Shown here: positions 39,215-49,372 of the stretch, in pieces
Numbering within the stretch: the stretch's first letter is position 1
How the letters are laid out: every line of letters starts with the position of its first letter
Source of the DNA: Eledone cirrhosa
Lineage: Eukaryota; Mollusca; Cephalopoda; Octopoda; Eledonidae
Reading direction: 5' to 3'
DNA: 64,000 nt
Assembly: GCA_964016885.1 (NCBI GenBank)
Contig: OZ024744.1
Coordinates: forward strand, 67,210,051-67,274,050
Notes under the pieces: model-generated
Database searches by the model: none
The model's input: only the letters and a program-made list of their open reading frames with translations
What the model was told of the DNA's origin: nothing
Position numbers and translations under genes: made by a program

Positions 39215-41405
39215 CAAAATAAAAAAATAAAAAAATAATAATAATGATTTCATTTATTAGCCACAAGGGCCGACATGTAGGGGACAATACAAAGACAGGG
39301 ACAGTGGGGGTTTACAATAAGGTCGAGTAAAAGTGCACAATGGCAAGACTAATTTAACAATGAAGATATAAAAATATAAAATAAACTATGCATAGATATA
39401 ACAAAATAAATTCCCCGATAGGGCGTGGACGACCCTGGGGTGACTCGTGTACCCCACCAATCCTGAACTACCCTGCCCTTCTAGGGCACCCAAGGAGAGC
39501 ACCCCTCTCCTCAAGTTAGCTAGCCTATAGGCGCATGGTCAGAGTAGGCCCATTCACACGGGCCATTCTCGCCACATTCACCCACCTTTTAGCAAATGTA
39601 CTGGGGGGCAGCACTTCTCTCTCCACCCTTACCTTCCTTTCCAGGTGAAACTTGAAGAGGGATTGGCCGAAGAGAAAAGTGTCTGTCTTCAGTCCTTTTA
39701 ATTTGGTCCACCATATAATCTCTTTCGCAACTGCCACCAGACAGAGGAAAATGTCCTGCTCTTCCTGACCTAAGGAAGGCGGCGGGTCGATCTTCACTAT
39801 GGACTCGGCCGATAGTCGGATTCGTTCCACACACGACAGTAGCTGTTCGACATAACTCCACAAGTCAGTAATGCACGGACATTAGACAAGTACATGCAGA
39901 ACGGTTTCGTCGTTCTGTGCGCATCTTGGGCAGGTCCGTCTGACAACACTTCCGTGCCTGTAAAGTTTATCCCGAACCGGCAGTGCTCCCCGGTAGCACT
40001 GCCAAGCGAGGGATTTCTGGAAATTTGCCATCGTCCCGGGTTCGAAAGTCCTCCGGTACAGACTGGTCAGTTTGACTTCGTCGAGGCCCAAAGCTTCTCC
40101 GAGTGCATCATCGCACTTGCCCACCACTAAACCTCTATAGAACTCAAGAGTGGAAGTTCCACTGATCGCATTGCCCGCTTGATAGAGGCAAGTGAGTGCC
40201 TGGCAACATTCCAGGTGCCAGTCACCCAGTCTCGGTTTCTTCTTGTCCCAGGACTGCAACTCAGTCAAAGAAATGAGCCGCGGAAAGGCCCGTCTGATAA
40301 ACGGCGACCACACCTGTTCACCGTTTAGGCAGAATATCTGGAGATGTCGCAGCCTCAACGCATGTCTGCGCATCATTAGCCACGGCATGCCCAACCCTCC
40401 GCGTAGAGGGTGCTGGGCAGCAGATGGACCGCCTTACCAACGGAACTTGTCCCCTCCACAAAAATTTGAAGAGGAGCCGTTCCAACTTGACGAGGCGCGG
40501 ACGGGGTCAAGGCACAATGGTCAGGCGCTAGTAGATGACGGATGCGATGTACGCATTCGCTACCTCCGCGCGACCTTTCAGTGATAGCTTCCTCCCAGCC
40601 CATTTTTGGGTGAGACTGACTACTCTGCTCGTTACCTCGTCCCAATTTTTTTCCACCTGGAGGTCTGGTCCGAACCAAACCCCTAGCAACTTTACGGGTC
40701 CGTCCGTCCATCGCCCCACGACGCTGTTGGACGGCATGGGCTTGCCTCTCCAGGTTCCGAGCTGCAAGCCCACCGACTTTTCCGGGTTAAGTTTGGCTCC
40801 TGTCAACCTTTCGTATTCCTTCAATAAGGTGCCGACCACCTCGATTTCTGAGGTGTTCGACACCATCACGGTGATGTCGTCCGCATAAGCCGACACCGCC
40901 CTTCCACGTCCCGGTTCGAGCGGGATGCCCTGCAACAGCTGCAGCTTCCGCAGTAAAGGCTCGAGAGTCAATACGTACAGAAAGGAAGAGAGAGGGAACC
41001 CTTGACGACCGATCGGGAGAGCTGAAATTGTTCCGAGAGGTGGCCATTACCCTTGACCACCGAGCGTGTGCCGCTGTGCATTGCAGCGATCAAGCTTCTG
41101 AAGACAGGGCGGAAGCCAGCCGCTTTGAAGACAAACTCCAGATACCGATGGTCGACCCTATCGAATGCTTTCGATTGATCTAAATTGATCAGTGCCCCAC
41201 CGAAGCCAGGTTTACACCCTACCTTCTCTATGATGTATCGCATGAGGTGGAGATTGTCGTGTATGGACCTGGCTGGGATTGCGCAAGTTTGCGCCTCCCC
41301 AACCAAATCCTCGACGACAAGCGACAATCTCTTTACTAACACCTTGGCCAAAATCTTAAACTCTGTGTTGAGCAGAGTAATAATAAAAATGTTCGGAGAT
41401 AATGC
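39215..41405 (-). pseudogene. Tx1/L1-like LINE reverse transcriptase, 5'-truncated and frameshifted
   Basis: The minus strand encodes, in order from right to left, a reverse transcriptase and its C-terminal region, spread over several frames. Visible motifs are LNTEFKILAKVLVKRL near 41360, motif A INLDQSKAFDRVDH near 41170, motif B GFPLSPFLYVLTLEPLL near 41000, catalytic AYADD near 40890, and a C-terminal CPRC...H cluster near 39900. A frame change lies near 41010, others near 40530 and 40385, and an in-frame TAA stands at about 39882. No endonuclease remains, because the 5' end stops at a CA repeat near 41405. The 3' end is 'aataaatgaaatc' followed by an (ATT)n-type tail. The RxxCPRC-type C-terminus and YADD resemble the Tx1 group of L1-like elements. 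The clade is an inference. Confidence 0.8.
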
Positions 41406-41419
41406 TCCTTCTCCCCACC

Positions 41420-41665
41420 TCCAACTACATACACACACACATGAACACACACGCACACATATACACGAACACACACACACTTACGCACACACGAACACAC
41501 ATACACACACACACACGCACATACAGACACATACACAAACACACATACGCACACACGAACACACACATACACACACACACACAAACATACACACACACAT
41601 ACACGAACACACACACATACGCACACACGAACACACACACATATACACACACATACACGAACACA

Positions 41666-41715
<50 letters not shown>

Positions 41716-41970
41716 AACACACACACACACATACACGCACACACATATGCACACACGCACACACACACACATGCACTCACATGCTGCTTCTCCCCGCCTA
41801 CATATACACACTAATACACATACACACACATGCATACACGCACACGCGCACACACATGCAGACGCATACTGATTCTCCCCGCCTACACACACACACATAC
41901 ACACGCGCACACACATACACATATACATACATACACACATACACACGCACACACGCTCACACATACACAT

Positions 41971-42021
<51 letters not shown>

Positions 42022-42040
42022 AACGCTCATACTGACATTC
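41420..42040. repeat. CA-rich microsatellite with a thrice-repeated LINE-edge motif
   Basis: (CA)n with interspersed ATACAC, GAACACAC and ACGCACAC, ending in (TA)n at about 41987-42012. The 5' edge of the adjacent LINE, 'gctccttctccccacctcc' at about 41404, returns as gctgcttctccccgcctac at about 41782 and as ctgattctccccgcctac at about 41868, each followed by CA repeats. His/Thr and Cys/Val ORFs are artefacts. Confidence 0.85.
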
Positions 42041-42462
42041 TCCTTTTTCAATTTACTAAAAGATGTTTAATAATTTTTAAATTCATTCATAATTCTCAGT
42101 GTTTATCGTTATATTAGCCACATCCATTATATTTAATATATATATATATCATACTTACATATTTATATATATATATATTTGTTTTGCAAGGTTTTTGATA
42201 TGAAATCGTGTGTCGAAACAAATATTGTTTTACTTGGGGAGGTCATATTGTTGTAATATAACACACTCACTGTTTCGTTGGTTTTTGCTTCTGTATCTTT
42301 TATATCTCCATAGTTAATTTATTTGGCAATCAATGTTTACCATTGATTGACCAGCGGTTAAAAATACAAATATAAATATATATATATAGTCTATCAAAGT
42401 TATTTCGTCGCACATCTGCAACATCATCAGTGGTACTATTATGTTTTCTCCTATTGTAAATT
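42041..42462. other. AT-rich spacer, no gene seen
   Basis: AT-rich DNA with short (TA)n runs near 42138, 42165 and 42378. A small perfect hairpin, caatcaatg-tttac-cattgattg, lies at about 42327-42350. No coding or RNA-gene signal was recognised. Confidence 0.4.
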
Positions 42463-42556
42463 TGTGAACTTGGTAGCTGCTTTGTGCCTGCAGAAAATTG
42501 AGCTTAACAGCAAAAAATCAATTTTCTGTAGGCACAAAGCAGCTACCAAGTTCACA
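42463..42556. repeat. Inverted repeat, 39-bp arms, 16-nt loop
   Basis: The left arm 42463-42501 (tgtgaacttggtagctgc...) pairs with the right arm 42518-42556 with one mismatch (gcctgcag versus ctgtaggc, a possible G-U pair in RNA). The loop is gcttaacagcaaaaaa. If transcribed it would form a pre-miRNA-sized hairpin. It could equally be the terminal part of a foldback element. No expression signal can be judged from sequence. Confidence 0.85.
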
Positions 42557-43506
42557 CATTTCAAACCAATATGATTCGACCCAGCAATGTCAAAATTCGA
42601 GCTGAAGCACCTGGATTTTAATGTACGGAGTACATACCACCACACTGTTATTAGCTGTAAACTGACCGACTGGTCACTAGATCAACATCATGAATCTCCT
42701 AAACTTTCTTTCACTCTCTCTCCCTAAAGCCACATCCACCCCATTAAGATAAGACAATCAGCGTGCTAAACATTTAACACACACACATATCAAAATCCCC
42801 CTTCCTCGTCCTTAGCCCTACCCCTTATGTCTCATTCTCGTCTCTCACTTAATTTTTAATTTATTGTTTTTTATCTTTTATCTGTCATTTGTTACTACTT
42901 CTTATTCTCTAATTCTGACCCTCTGAGATTTGACCACCACGTATGTATGTATCTAATGTTGCTTTTCATGTTAGTATTACCTCGACCCTCACATCTTTAT
43001 ACATACACTTACTCACTATTATCGACTATCGTATTCTATACTTATATTTTTTACTTTTTACCTCTGTAACTTCTTTACCTCTTTATTATTATATTTTATT
43101 ATTGATGTTATTGTTTTGATTCTACGCTGTATGTATATATACCATTGTCATATGTAAAATCCCTAGTATTCTGATGATTTGATCAGAAGCAAACACTGTA
43201 TTTAAGGTCGAGTGACGCAGCTTCAAGTGATTAGCGGCCTTTAGACTCACCTGATCAATGAAACAATTGTTAATACTTGAGATAAAACCCCTTGTTGTAC
43301 AGCCGACCATGTTATTCTTCAATCTTTCACTAGTATAACCAAGTATAACCTACATAGGAATTCTCGCGAACTCGCTACCTAACTATGGAAACATCTTGTT
43401 GAGTCAAACTAAGCCGTACGTTAAAACTATCCACAATACAAAGTACTCACAACCTCTAACTGGATTACCTATAACGATAACTTGTTATCCCATATATATA
43501 TATATA
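42557..43506. other. Gene-free spacer, partly pyrimidine-rich
   Basis: About 950 bp with no supported ORF. The part at 42690-43110 is rich in C and T (ctttctttcactctctctccc, cttctcattc-like tracts). The remainder is ordinary AT-rich DNA. No tRNA, SINE box or transposase similarity was recognised. Confidence 0.4.
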
Positions 43507-43603
43507 TATGGAGATTTACTCATCTGCAGTGTCGAGGCTTCCAAACGACTTAAATAAATTTACCTTATTATTCCACAATGCTTCAAGCAAACTTCAATAC
43601 TCT

Positions 43604-43681
<78 letters not shown>

Positions 43682-43684
43682 TAC

Positions 43685-43765
<81 letters not shown>
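43507..43765 (+). repeat. Dispersed repeat ending in a (TA)n microsatellite
   Basis: Bases 43507-43605 (ggagatttactcatctgcag ... caaacttcaatactctctta) match the reverse complement of 53656-53757. At both sites the similarity ends exactly at 'actctctta', where a dinucleotide array begins: (TA)n here at 43606-43765, (CA)n there. The shared edge suggests a short element with a microsatellite 3' tail. Confidence 0.75.
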
Positions 43766-43767
<2 letters not shown>

Positions 43768-44628
43768 AGACGTAAGATAAGAAAATTATAAAATTATAAA
43801 AAAAATTATAAAATTGACTTACTAAAATATCACTTCCAACTAATTAGTTTCTGGAATGGAGTAAATATATTTTCCGAAGAATATATGGAAAAGCATTCCG
43901 TCGTCAGGAAAGTCTATTTTCATGTAAGTCTCCAGGCATAGCGAGGACTCTGGAAACTTATTAAAAAAATAATTCAGTGGAAAGGAAATAGCGAAGCGTG
44001 GACTGAAATCCTAGCCATTGAGAAAATCACTGCCTCTACGTCTGTGGCAAATTCAAAAAGAATCAATCACGTGACATCGAGGTCAATCAGTGGAAAGCGA
44101 GTTGTTAATAAGACAGCGGCCTGCCTACTACTATAGCAGCAGTCATGGCCAATATTGCTCGACAAATGAATTGGAGATAATTATAAAGAATTTATATCTA
44201 GTAACATTTATATACATACAGATGCATATCAATGCTAGCAAATATATAGGTTTTGTCTTAGTAACATTGTGGTTCAATGCATGGGGTTGCAGAACAATAA
44301 TATGAGAGACGTAAGATAAGAAAATTATAAAATTATAAAAAAAATTATAAAATTGACTTACTAAAATATCACTTCCAACTAATTAGTTTCTGGAATGGAG
44401 TAAATATATTTTCCGAAGAATATATGGAAAAGCATTCCGTCGTCAGGAAAGTCTATTTTCATCTAAGTCTCCAGGCATAGCGAGGACTCTGGAAACTTAT
44501 TAAAAAAATAATTCAGTGGAAAGGAAATAGCGAAGCGTGGACTGAAATCCTAGCCATTGAGAAAATCACTGCCTCTACGTCTGTGGCAAATTCAAAAAGA
44601 ATCAATCACGTGACATCGAGGTCAATCA
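43766..44628. repeat. 324-bp direct duplication, 539-bp period
   Basis: Bases 43766-44089 recur at 44305-44628 with one difference seen (catgtaag versus catctaag). They flank 215 bp of other sequence, including tgctagcaaatatataggtt. The reverse complement of the same family, spacer included, is present at 63026-63899. No ORF of note or terminal inverted repeat is visible, and the family is unidentified. Confidence 0.9.
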
Positions 44629-44629
44629 C

Positions 44630-44723
44630 ATATAAGATCAAAAGATGGTTAAAAGTGTTCCATGTATTTTATAAAATTTTATAAAATACATGGAACTCTT
44701 TTAACCATCTTTTGATCTTATAT
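44630..44723. repeat. Palindrome, 47-bp arms, no loop
   Basis: The arms 44630-44676 and 44677-44723 (atataagatcaaaagatggt... and its complement) match with one mismatch (aaaagtgttcc versus aaaagagttcc) and meet at ttttataaaattttataaaa. It directly follows the second copy of the 324-bp duplication and is followed by (TA)n. Confidence 0.9.
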
Positions 44724-44784
44724 ATTATATATATATATATATATAAATCTACATACATATATATATATATAAATATACATACAT

Positions 44785-45435
44785 ACATGCTGGCTACCAA
44801 CTCGTTTTCGAGTACGGCCACTACTTTATATCCATGTAGGAGAACCCCTACCGATGCGCTAAACAAGTGTGACTTTTAGTCCAGCCAGCGACTTGAAAAC
44901 TCTGGTACAAACACTACACTTGTGACAATTATTGACACATAGTGCTGGGCACATGGCACCATGTGACGACAAGTGCAGAGAGATCTCCAGATATAAAGCA
45001 ATGCCTGTGCCGTGAAGCTTTTATAGTGAGCAAAGGCATTGCACAAAGCCAGTCCCATTCTCTTAACCAAGATGATATTTACCAAAACGAAGAACAAGTC
45101 AACATCATTGGATACCATCAGGGTTGCAGGTGTTATATCAGAGTTTTCCTTCTCCTAGAATTCTGCCTTGACAAAGGCTAAGGGGTCATCTCTCCCGGTG
45201 ATTTTGGATGGCCATTGACTCTTAAGAGCTCCTTTGCCCTTTGACAGGTTTTGTTTTTAGTCCTGCAGGATGTCCAAAGTCACCCTCCTCACCAAGAAAC
45301 CTTGGTGGGGTTGCGAGTTTAGTCGCCAACGACCCGATCATGAGACAGGTTGTACTGGGATACATGTTACCAGTAGCACCAACTGGTGACCTTACATATA
45401 TATGTATGTATGTATGTCAGGTCACCAACTGGTGA
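44785..45435 (+). repeat. Unnamed dispersed repeat family, copy 1
   Basis: About 650 bp resembling 54230-54820 (same strand) and part of 52170-52440 (opposite strand). Shared landmarks are caatgcctgtgc, atcaacatcat, ttatatcagagtt, cttctcctagaa, ttttgtttttagtcctgcag and accaactggtgacct. The 3' end is a TACA-type tetranucleotide array. No protein-coding capacity is evident. It may be the untranslated part of a larger element. Confidence 0.75.
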
Positions 45436-45476
45436 CCTGACATACATACATACATACATACATACATACATACATT
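45401..45476. repeat. Perfect 27-bp-arm palindrome plus (CATA)n
   Basis: The arms 45401-45427 and 45430-45456 are perfect complements around 'ac', reading ...caggtcacca-ac-tggtgacctg.... The outer parts are TATG/CATA tetranucleotides. It looks like two ends of the dispersed family (accaactggtgacct plus (CATA)n) joined tail to tail. Confidence 0.85.
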
Positions 45477-45547
45477 TACGTATGTATATAGCTATGCGTT
45501 TATACATTTGTATATATATACATGCATTTATATTTAAGTGTGTAAGG

Positions 45548-45745
<198 letters not shown>

Positions 45746-45751
45746 ACATGC

Positions 45752-45996
45752 AGTATGACAAGAAGCTTGTTTCCCAACTACATATTTCTGGGTTCAGTCC
45801 CACTGCCCGGGCCGACCAAAGCCCTGTGAGTGGATTTGATAGATCGAAACTAAAAGAAGCCCGTCGTATATATGTATATATGTCTGTCTGTGTCTTTGCG
45901 TTTGTGTTTGCCCTGGTTTGTTGACGTCCCCATAACTTACCAAGGTGATGCTCCAGCATGGGCGTAGTACAGAGACAGAAAAAAAGTAAAATATAC

Positions 45997-46000
<4 letters not shown>
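45752..46000 (+). mobile_element. tRNA-derived SINE, octopus OK/OR-like, internally deleted
   Basis: The segments gacaagaagcttgtttccca, ctgggttcagtcccactg, gggccgaccaaagccctgtg, agtggatttgatagatcg and gaagcccgtcgtatatatg occur in the order I remember for a common octopus SINE, and the copy ends in 'ggtgatgctccagcatggg ... agagacagaaaaaaagtaaa'. Several internal segments of the usual family are missing. 'gggttcagtccc' resembles a tRNA B box. The family assignment is from memory. Confidence 0.7.

Positions 46001-46009
<9 letters not shown>

Positions 46010-46062
<53 letters not shown>
46010..46062. repeat. (GT)n microsatellite
   Basis: A pure GT run that abuts the left end of the small hAT element. 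Confidence 0.95.
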
Positions 46063-46065
<3 letters not shown>

Positions 46066-46471
46066 AGAGGGGTCTCAAACTCAAGGACACAAAAGGGCTA
46101 TTACGTCCTGGAGGAGAGGCACAGTGGGCCAAACGTGGTGGTGGGTGAACATTTTCACCAGTTATAATCATTTCTACTATAGGAACAAGGCTTGAAATTT
46201 GGGGTTTAGGGTTCAGTCGATTGCATCGATCCTAGTACACAACTGGTACTTAATTCATCGACCCCAAAAGGATGTAAGGCAAAGTTGAGATCGGCGGAAT
46301 TTGAACTCAGAACGTAAAAACGGAAGTAGTACCGCTAAGCATTTCGCTAGATGTGCTAACGATTCCACCAGCTCGCCGCCTTATTTTCACCAGGTATAAT
46401 GCGATATGAAATATTGGTTCTACCACGGGCCCCAGATAAGTAGTTCGCGGGCCGCATGTTTGAGCCCCCTG
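46066..46471. mobile_element. Short non-autonomous hAT element carrying a nested SINE
   Basis: The left end reads gaggggtctcaaactc (46067-46082). The right end, in reverse complement, reads caggggggctcaaac-like sequence (46458-46471). Both resemble Charlie-type hAT termini. Removing the SINE and its duplication leaves about 170 bp, too small for a transposase. An 8-bp target duplication cannot be confirmed because the left flank is a GT repeat. Confidence 0.6.
46169..46382 (-). mobile_element. tRNA-derived cephalopod SINE with target-site duplication
   Basis: In reverse complement it begins ggcggcgagctggtgg and contains gttagcac, gcgaaatgcttagcgg, tctgagttcaaattccgccg (B-box-like), ggggtcgat and aagtaccagtt, the order expected for this family. 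It is flanked by an 18-bp target-site duplication: attttcaccagttataat at 46151-46168 and attttcaccaggtataat at 46383-46400, with one mismatch. It inserted into the small hAT element and is therefore younger than it. Confidence 0.9.
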
Positions 46472-47236
46472 TTGGAGATAAATAGATAGATAGATAGATA
46501 GACGTGTACCAAACACACACACATTTCTTACTCTCTCTGTCCTACCCTCTTTGTCTCTTCATTTATATATATGTGTGTGTGTGTGGAGCGTTGTTATTTG
46601 GCGTTGTTGAAAAGAGCAGTGGCCTTCCACCTGGCAATAAAAAACTGTAGACAAAATTCTTTCTGTACCCAAACCAAGGCACACACACACACACAAGTTT
46701 TTGTGTGTGTATGTATGTGTGTGTGAGTGTGTGTGTGTGTTTGTGTGCGTGCGCGTCTATGTGTGTTTGTGTGTGTCTGTGTATCTTTTTATGTATATAT
46801 ATATATAAGGGATACAAATACTACTTTCTCACTGTCTCCAAGCTTCTTAATTCATTCGTTGCTAAGTATTTTATTTTGCTAAGAGGTATTTTATTTTGCA
46901 AGGTACTATTTTTCCCCTGAGTTTGTGATTTCAGAGAAAGATAAGAAATTCTTCATATTTTACATCTTTTGTATTTTGACTTTACAGTTTGAATTGTAGA
47001 ATTGTTTATCCAATCAAAATATTACAACAGCTAACAGTGAAATATCGAATTTAAAAAAAAGCTTTTTCGACTGAAATCAAGTCTTTGAGAACATTCACGT
47101 CTATTTTTCAAAAATATATAATTTGAAATAGTTTGCTTTTGTTTTGGACTGAAACTTTTTTTGTATTTAATTCGTACGGGTATTTTTTAAAGATCTTTTT
47201 AAAGATTCTAACATAACTTGATTTGGCCCATTACGT
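46472..47236. other. Microsatellites and AT-rich spacer, no intact gene
   Basis: Holds (GATA)n near 46482-46502, CA/TG runs at 46680-46800 and AT-rich DNA to about 47236. The last part may be the eroded upstream end of the hAT copy that follows. Confidence 0.5.
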
Positions 47237-47239
47237 GCA

Positions 47240-48366
47240 CTGCGGCATTCATATTTCTCAACTTATTATAACTAAGTCCATACAAGAAGCTTCACTTATC
47301 AAAACTGTTCTAGATTACGTGAATGAATTGCGGAAACTATATAGTACATCAGGGAAATTTAAGCAAGCGTATTTATCGCAACATGATGAAGAAAATTAAG
47401 TATCGTCACCACGCTACTTAACACCTGTGGGCCCTACTCGATGGCTAACACGACATTCTGTAGTCAAAGCCCTTCTTGACAATTATTCAAATGTCCCTAT
47501 TTCTTTACGAGAGGCAACAAATGAATTTGGCACCAATATTGCATCCAGAGCTAATGTTATTCTTACGTGTCACTCTCCGGGCCAATGTGTTCTTGGATTG
47601 CACGTTGTAGTTCCATTACTTCAATTCCTTGAAGGATTGAACAAATATTTTCAAAGTACCACCTTCAATCTAGGTAGCATGTTGCATAGTGTCAAACTGG
47701 TGCAGGAGGAGCTAAAAAATCTACGCAGTGAAGAAAAATTTCAGGAGCTGTTCAATACAGCAGAAAAAATAATTTGTCAACTCGATATTTCTCCTTTGGA
47801 GCTACCCAGGCAACGAAAAGTTCCTAAAAGATACCAGGAAGGAAATGCGTTAAAATATCAACACTGCACTGCTTTGGATCATTACAGAGTGCAGTATTTG
47901 CAGGTAGCGGATACTGCAATATCAAATTTGAAAGATTTTTTTTTTTTCACAGGATTTAGCAGATTATGAAAAACTGAGTGATCATACAGTATCCAGAACT
48001 TGATGAATTTTCTTTAAGGAACGAAATACTTTTTTATAGAAATCATCATAGTGGATCATCTCTCGAGGATCATCGTAAAATATTCGGTGAAATGCAACCA
48101 GATGTCCGTCGCATGTTCTAAATGTTGAGCGATTGCTCAGGCTACTTTTAATGTTTCCAACCAGTTCTTGTGAAGCTGAAAGATCTTTTAGCGCCCTGCA
48201 GAGACTCAAAACTTGGTTGCGATCGACCATGACTCAGCAAAGGTTGTATCATATTCTAATATGCCACGTTCATAAAGATGTTTTGAAAAAGATTAGTTGT
48301 GCAGAAGCTGCTAAATTATTTATTGACAGCAATGATGCGAGATATGATACATTTGGAAAGTTCTAA
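47240..48366 (+). pseudogene. hAT transposase remnant, ZMYM1-like
   Basis: The plus strand encodes pieces of a hAT transposase. A segment before 47400 reads about VLDYVNELRKLYSTSGKFK, then 47427-47969 continues with GPTRWLTRHSVVKALL and LQFLEGLNKYFQSTTFN. After a lesion in a T-rich run near 47938-47948 the C-terminal dimerisation region resumes at 48133-48366 with SSCEAERSFSALQRLKTWLR and HVHKDVLKK. The latter motif is typical of hAT proteins related to ZMYM1 and the 52-kDa repressor group. The N-terminal zinc finger is absent. Stops at about 47398 and after 47969 make it non-functional. Confidence 0.85.
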
Positions 48367-48606
48367 ACGACAATAAATTTACTTTATATGATTTTTATTC
48401 AAACGTCTATGTTTTATTTTTTGTTTATTTGATATAATAAATACTTTTTAAGCTTATTTTTTTTAATATTTGAACTTCATTTGAATATATAAAATTTAAT
48501 TAGCGTAAAGAAATGTTTGCTTATGTGATAGGGTTCAGGAAAGACACCATAAGTAATACTAAAATGCTCCAACAAATGTTGGTTTGTCCCCTTCACATTT
48601 TAAAGG

Positions 48607-48621
48607 CAAACGAGACCCCTG
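48607..48621. mobile_element. Probable hAT 3' terminal inverted repeat
   Basis: caaacgagacccctg reads caggggtctcgtttg in reverse complement, a Charlie-type hAT terminus. It lies about 240 bp beyond the ZMYM1-like remnant and is likely its right end. The left terminus was not identified. Confidence 0.5.
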
Positions 48622-49270
48622 GAAAAGAGCAACATTATCCTTGAATTGAATTCACTTACCCGTTCATCACCGTGATCGGCTTGACCTCGGTACTTCAGCT
48701 CATTCTTACTAACATTTGGTTTGCTTGACCCCATCTTCTCTTCATTGCATTACCGCATCATTTATTCTATAACTAGGTTGTTGCTATTTCTATATAAACT
48801 GACTGTTTATACTACGATCAAGTCTTGTTATAGCCTTGGGCTTAAGGAAGTGCTCGTGTAGTCTTCAACAGTCATCCATTATAATTGCAGCACCATTACA
48901 AGAATATCACAGTGGTGCATTAAGGTAAGGGCGATAATTTGAGTAACTCTAACTAATAAGTAATGTCTTAACTTAGTATTATCGCGTCTTATCACTACGT
49001 GCTTAATTGATGAATTCCATTTTAAAATAGCACATTACTAGTCATTCTTGCATTAAGTTCTATTGAACTCGTTGCCTCGTTGGTCCTTTATTGAGTCTGC
49101 CACCTTAATTCCCTCAAGCTAAGTTATTACTATTCCTACATGAAAGACTGGTTAATCTTCATATATAACTTGTCTCGACTTGGTTAATTAATGACAGTAT
49201 TTGTGTTTTTCATTGCAGTTTTGTTTATTACAAAGTGTTATTCCAGAACATTACTTGAAACTTTATCATA
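48622..49270. other. Spacer upstream of the second hAT, possible 5' untranslated exons
   Basis: No ORF. A donor-like 'ttaaggtaagg' at about 48922 and an acceptor-like 'tcattgcag' ending at about 49219 could bound an intron. 'gagtaagt' at about 49289 and 'gctaaacag' ending at about 49370 could bound another just before the transposase Met. These are only consensus matches. Confidence 0.3.
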
Positions 49271-49372
49271 ATGGAACAGGACTCATTAGAGTAAGTTCCT
49301 TATACATAATTTTATAGGCTTATATAGGCAAATCTTTGCGTAACTTTACCAAACACATTCGCTAAACAGAAA

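Noticed and set aside
38097..42051. Cys/Val-rich and His/Thr-rich small proteins
   Set aside because: These are translations of CA/TG microsatellites.
48900..49372. Spliced 5' exons giving an N-terminal extension of the hAT protein starting MEQDSLE
   Set aside because: Donor and acceptor matches exist, but joining them does not keep the transposase frame; read without splicing it stops immediately after seven codons.
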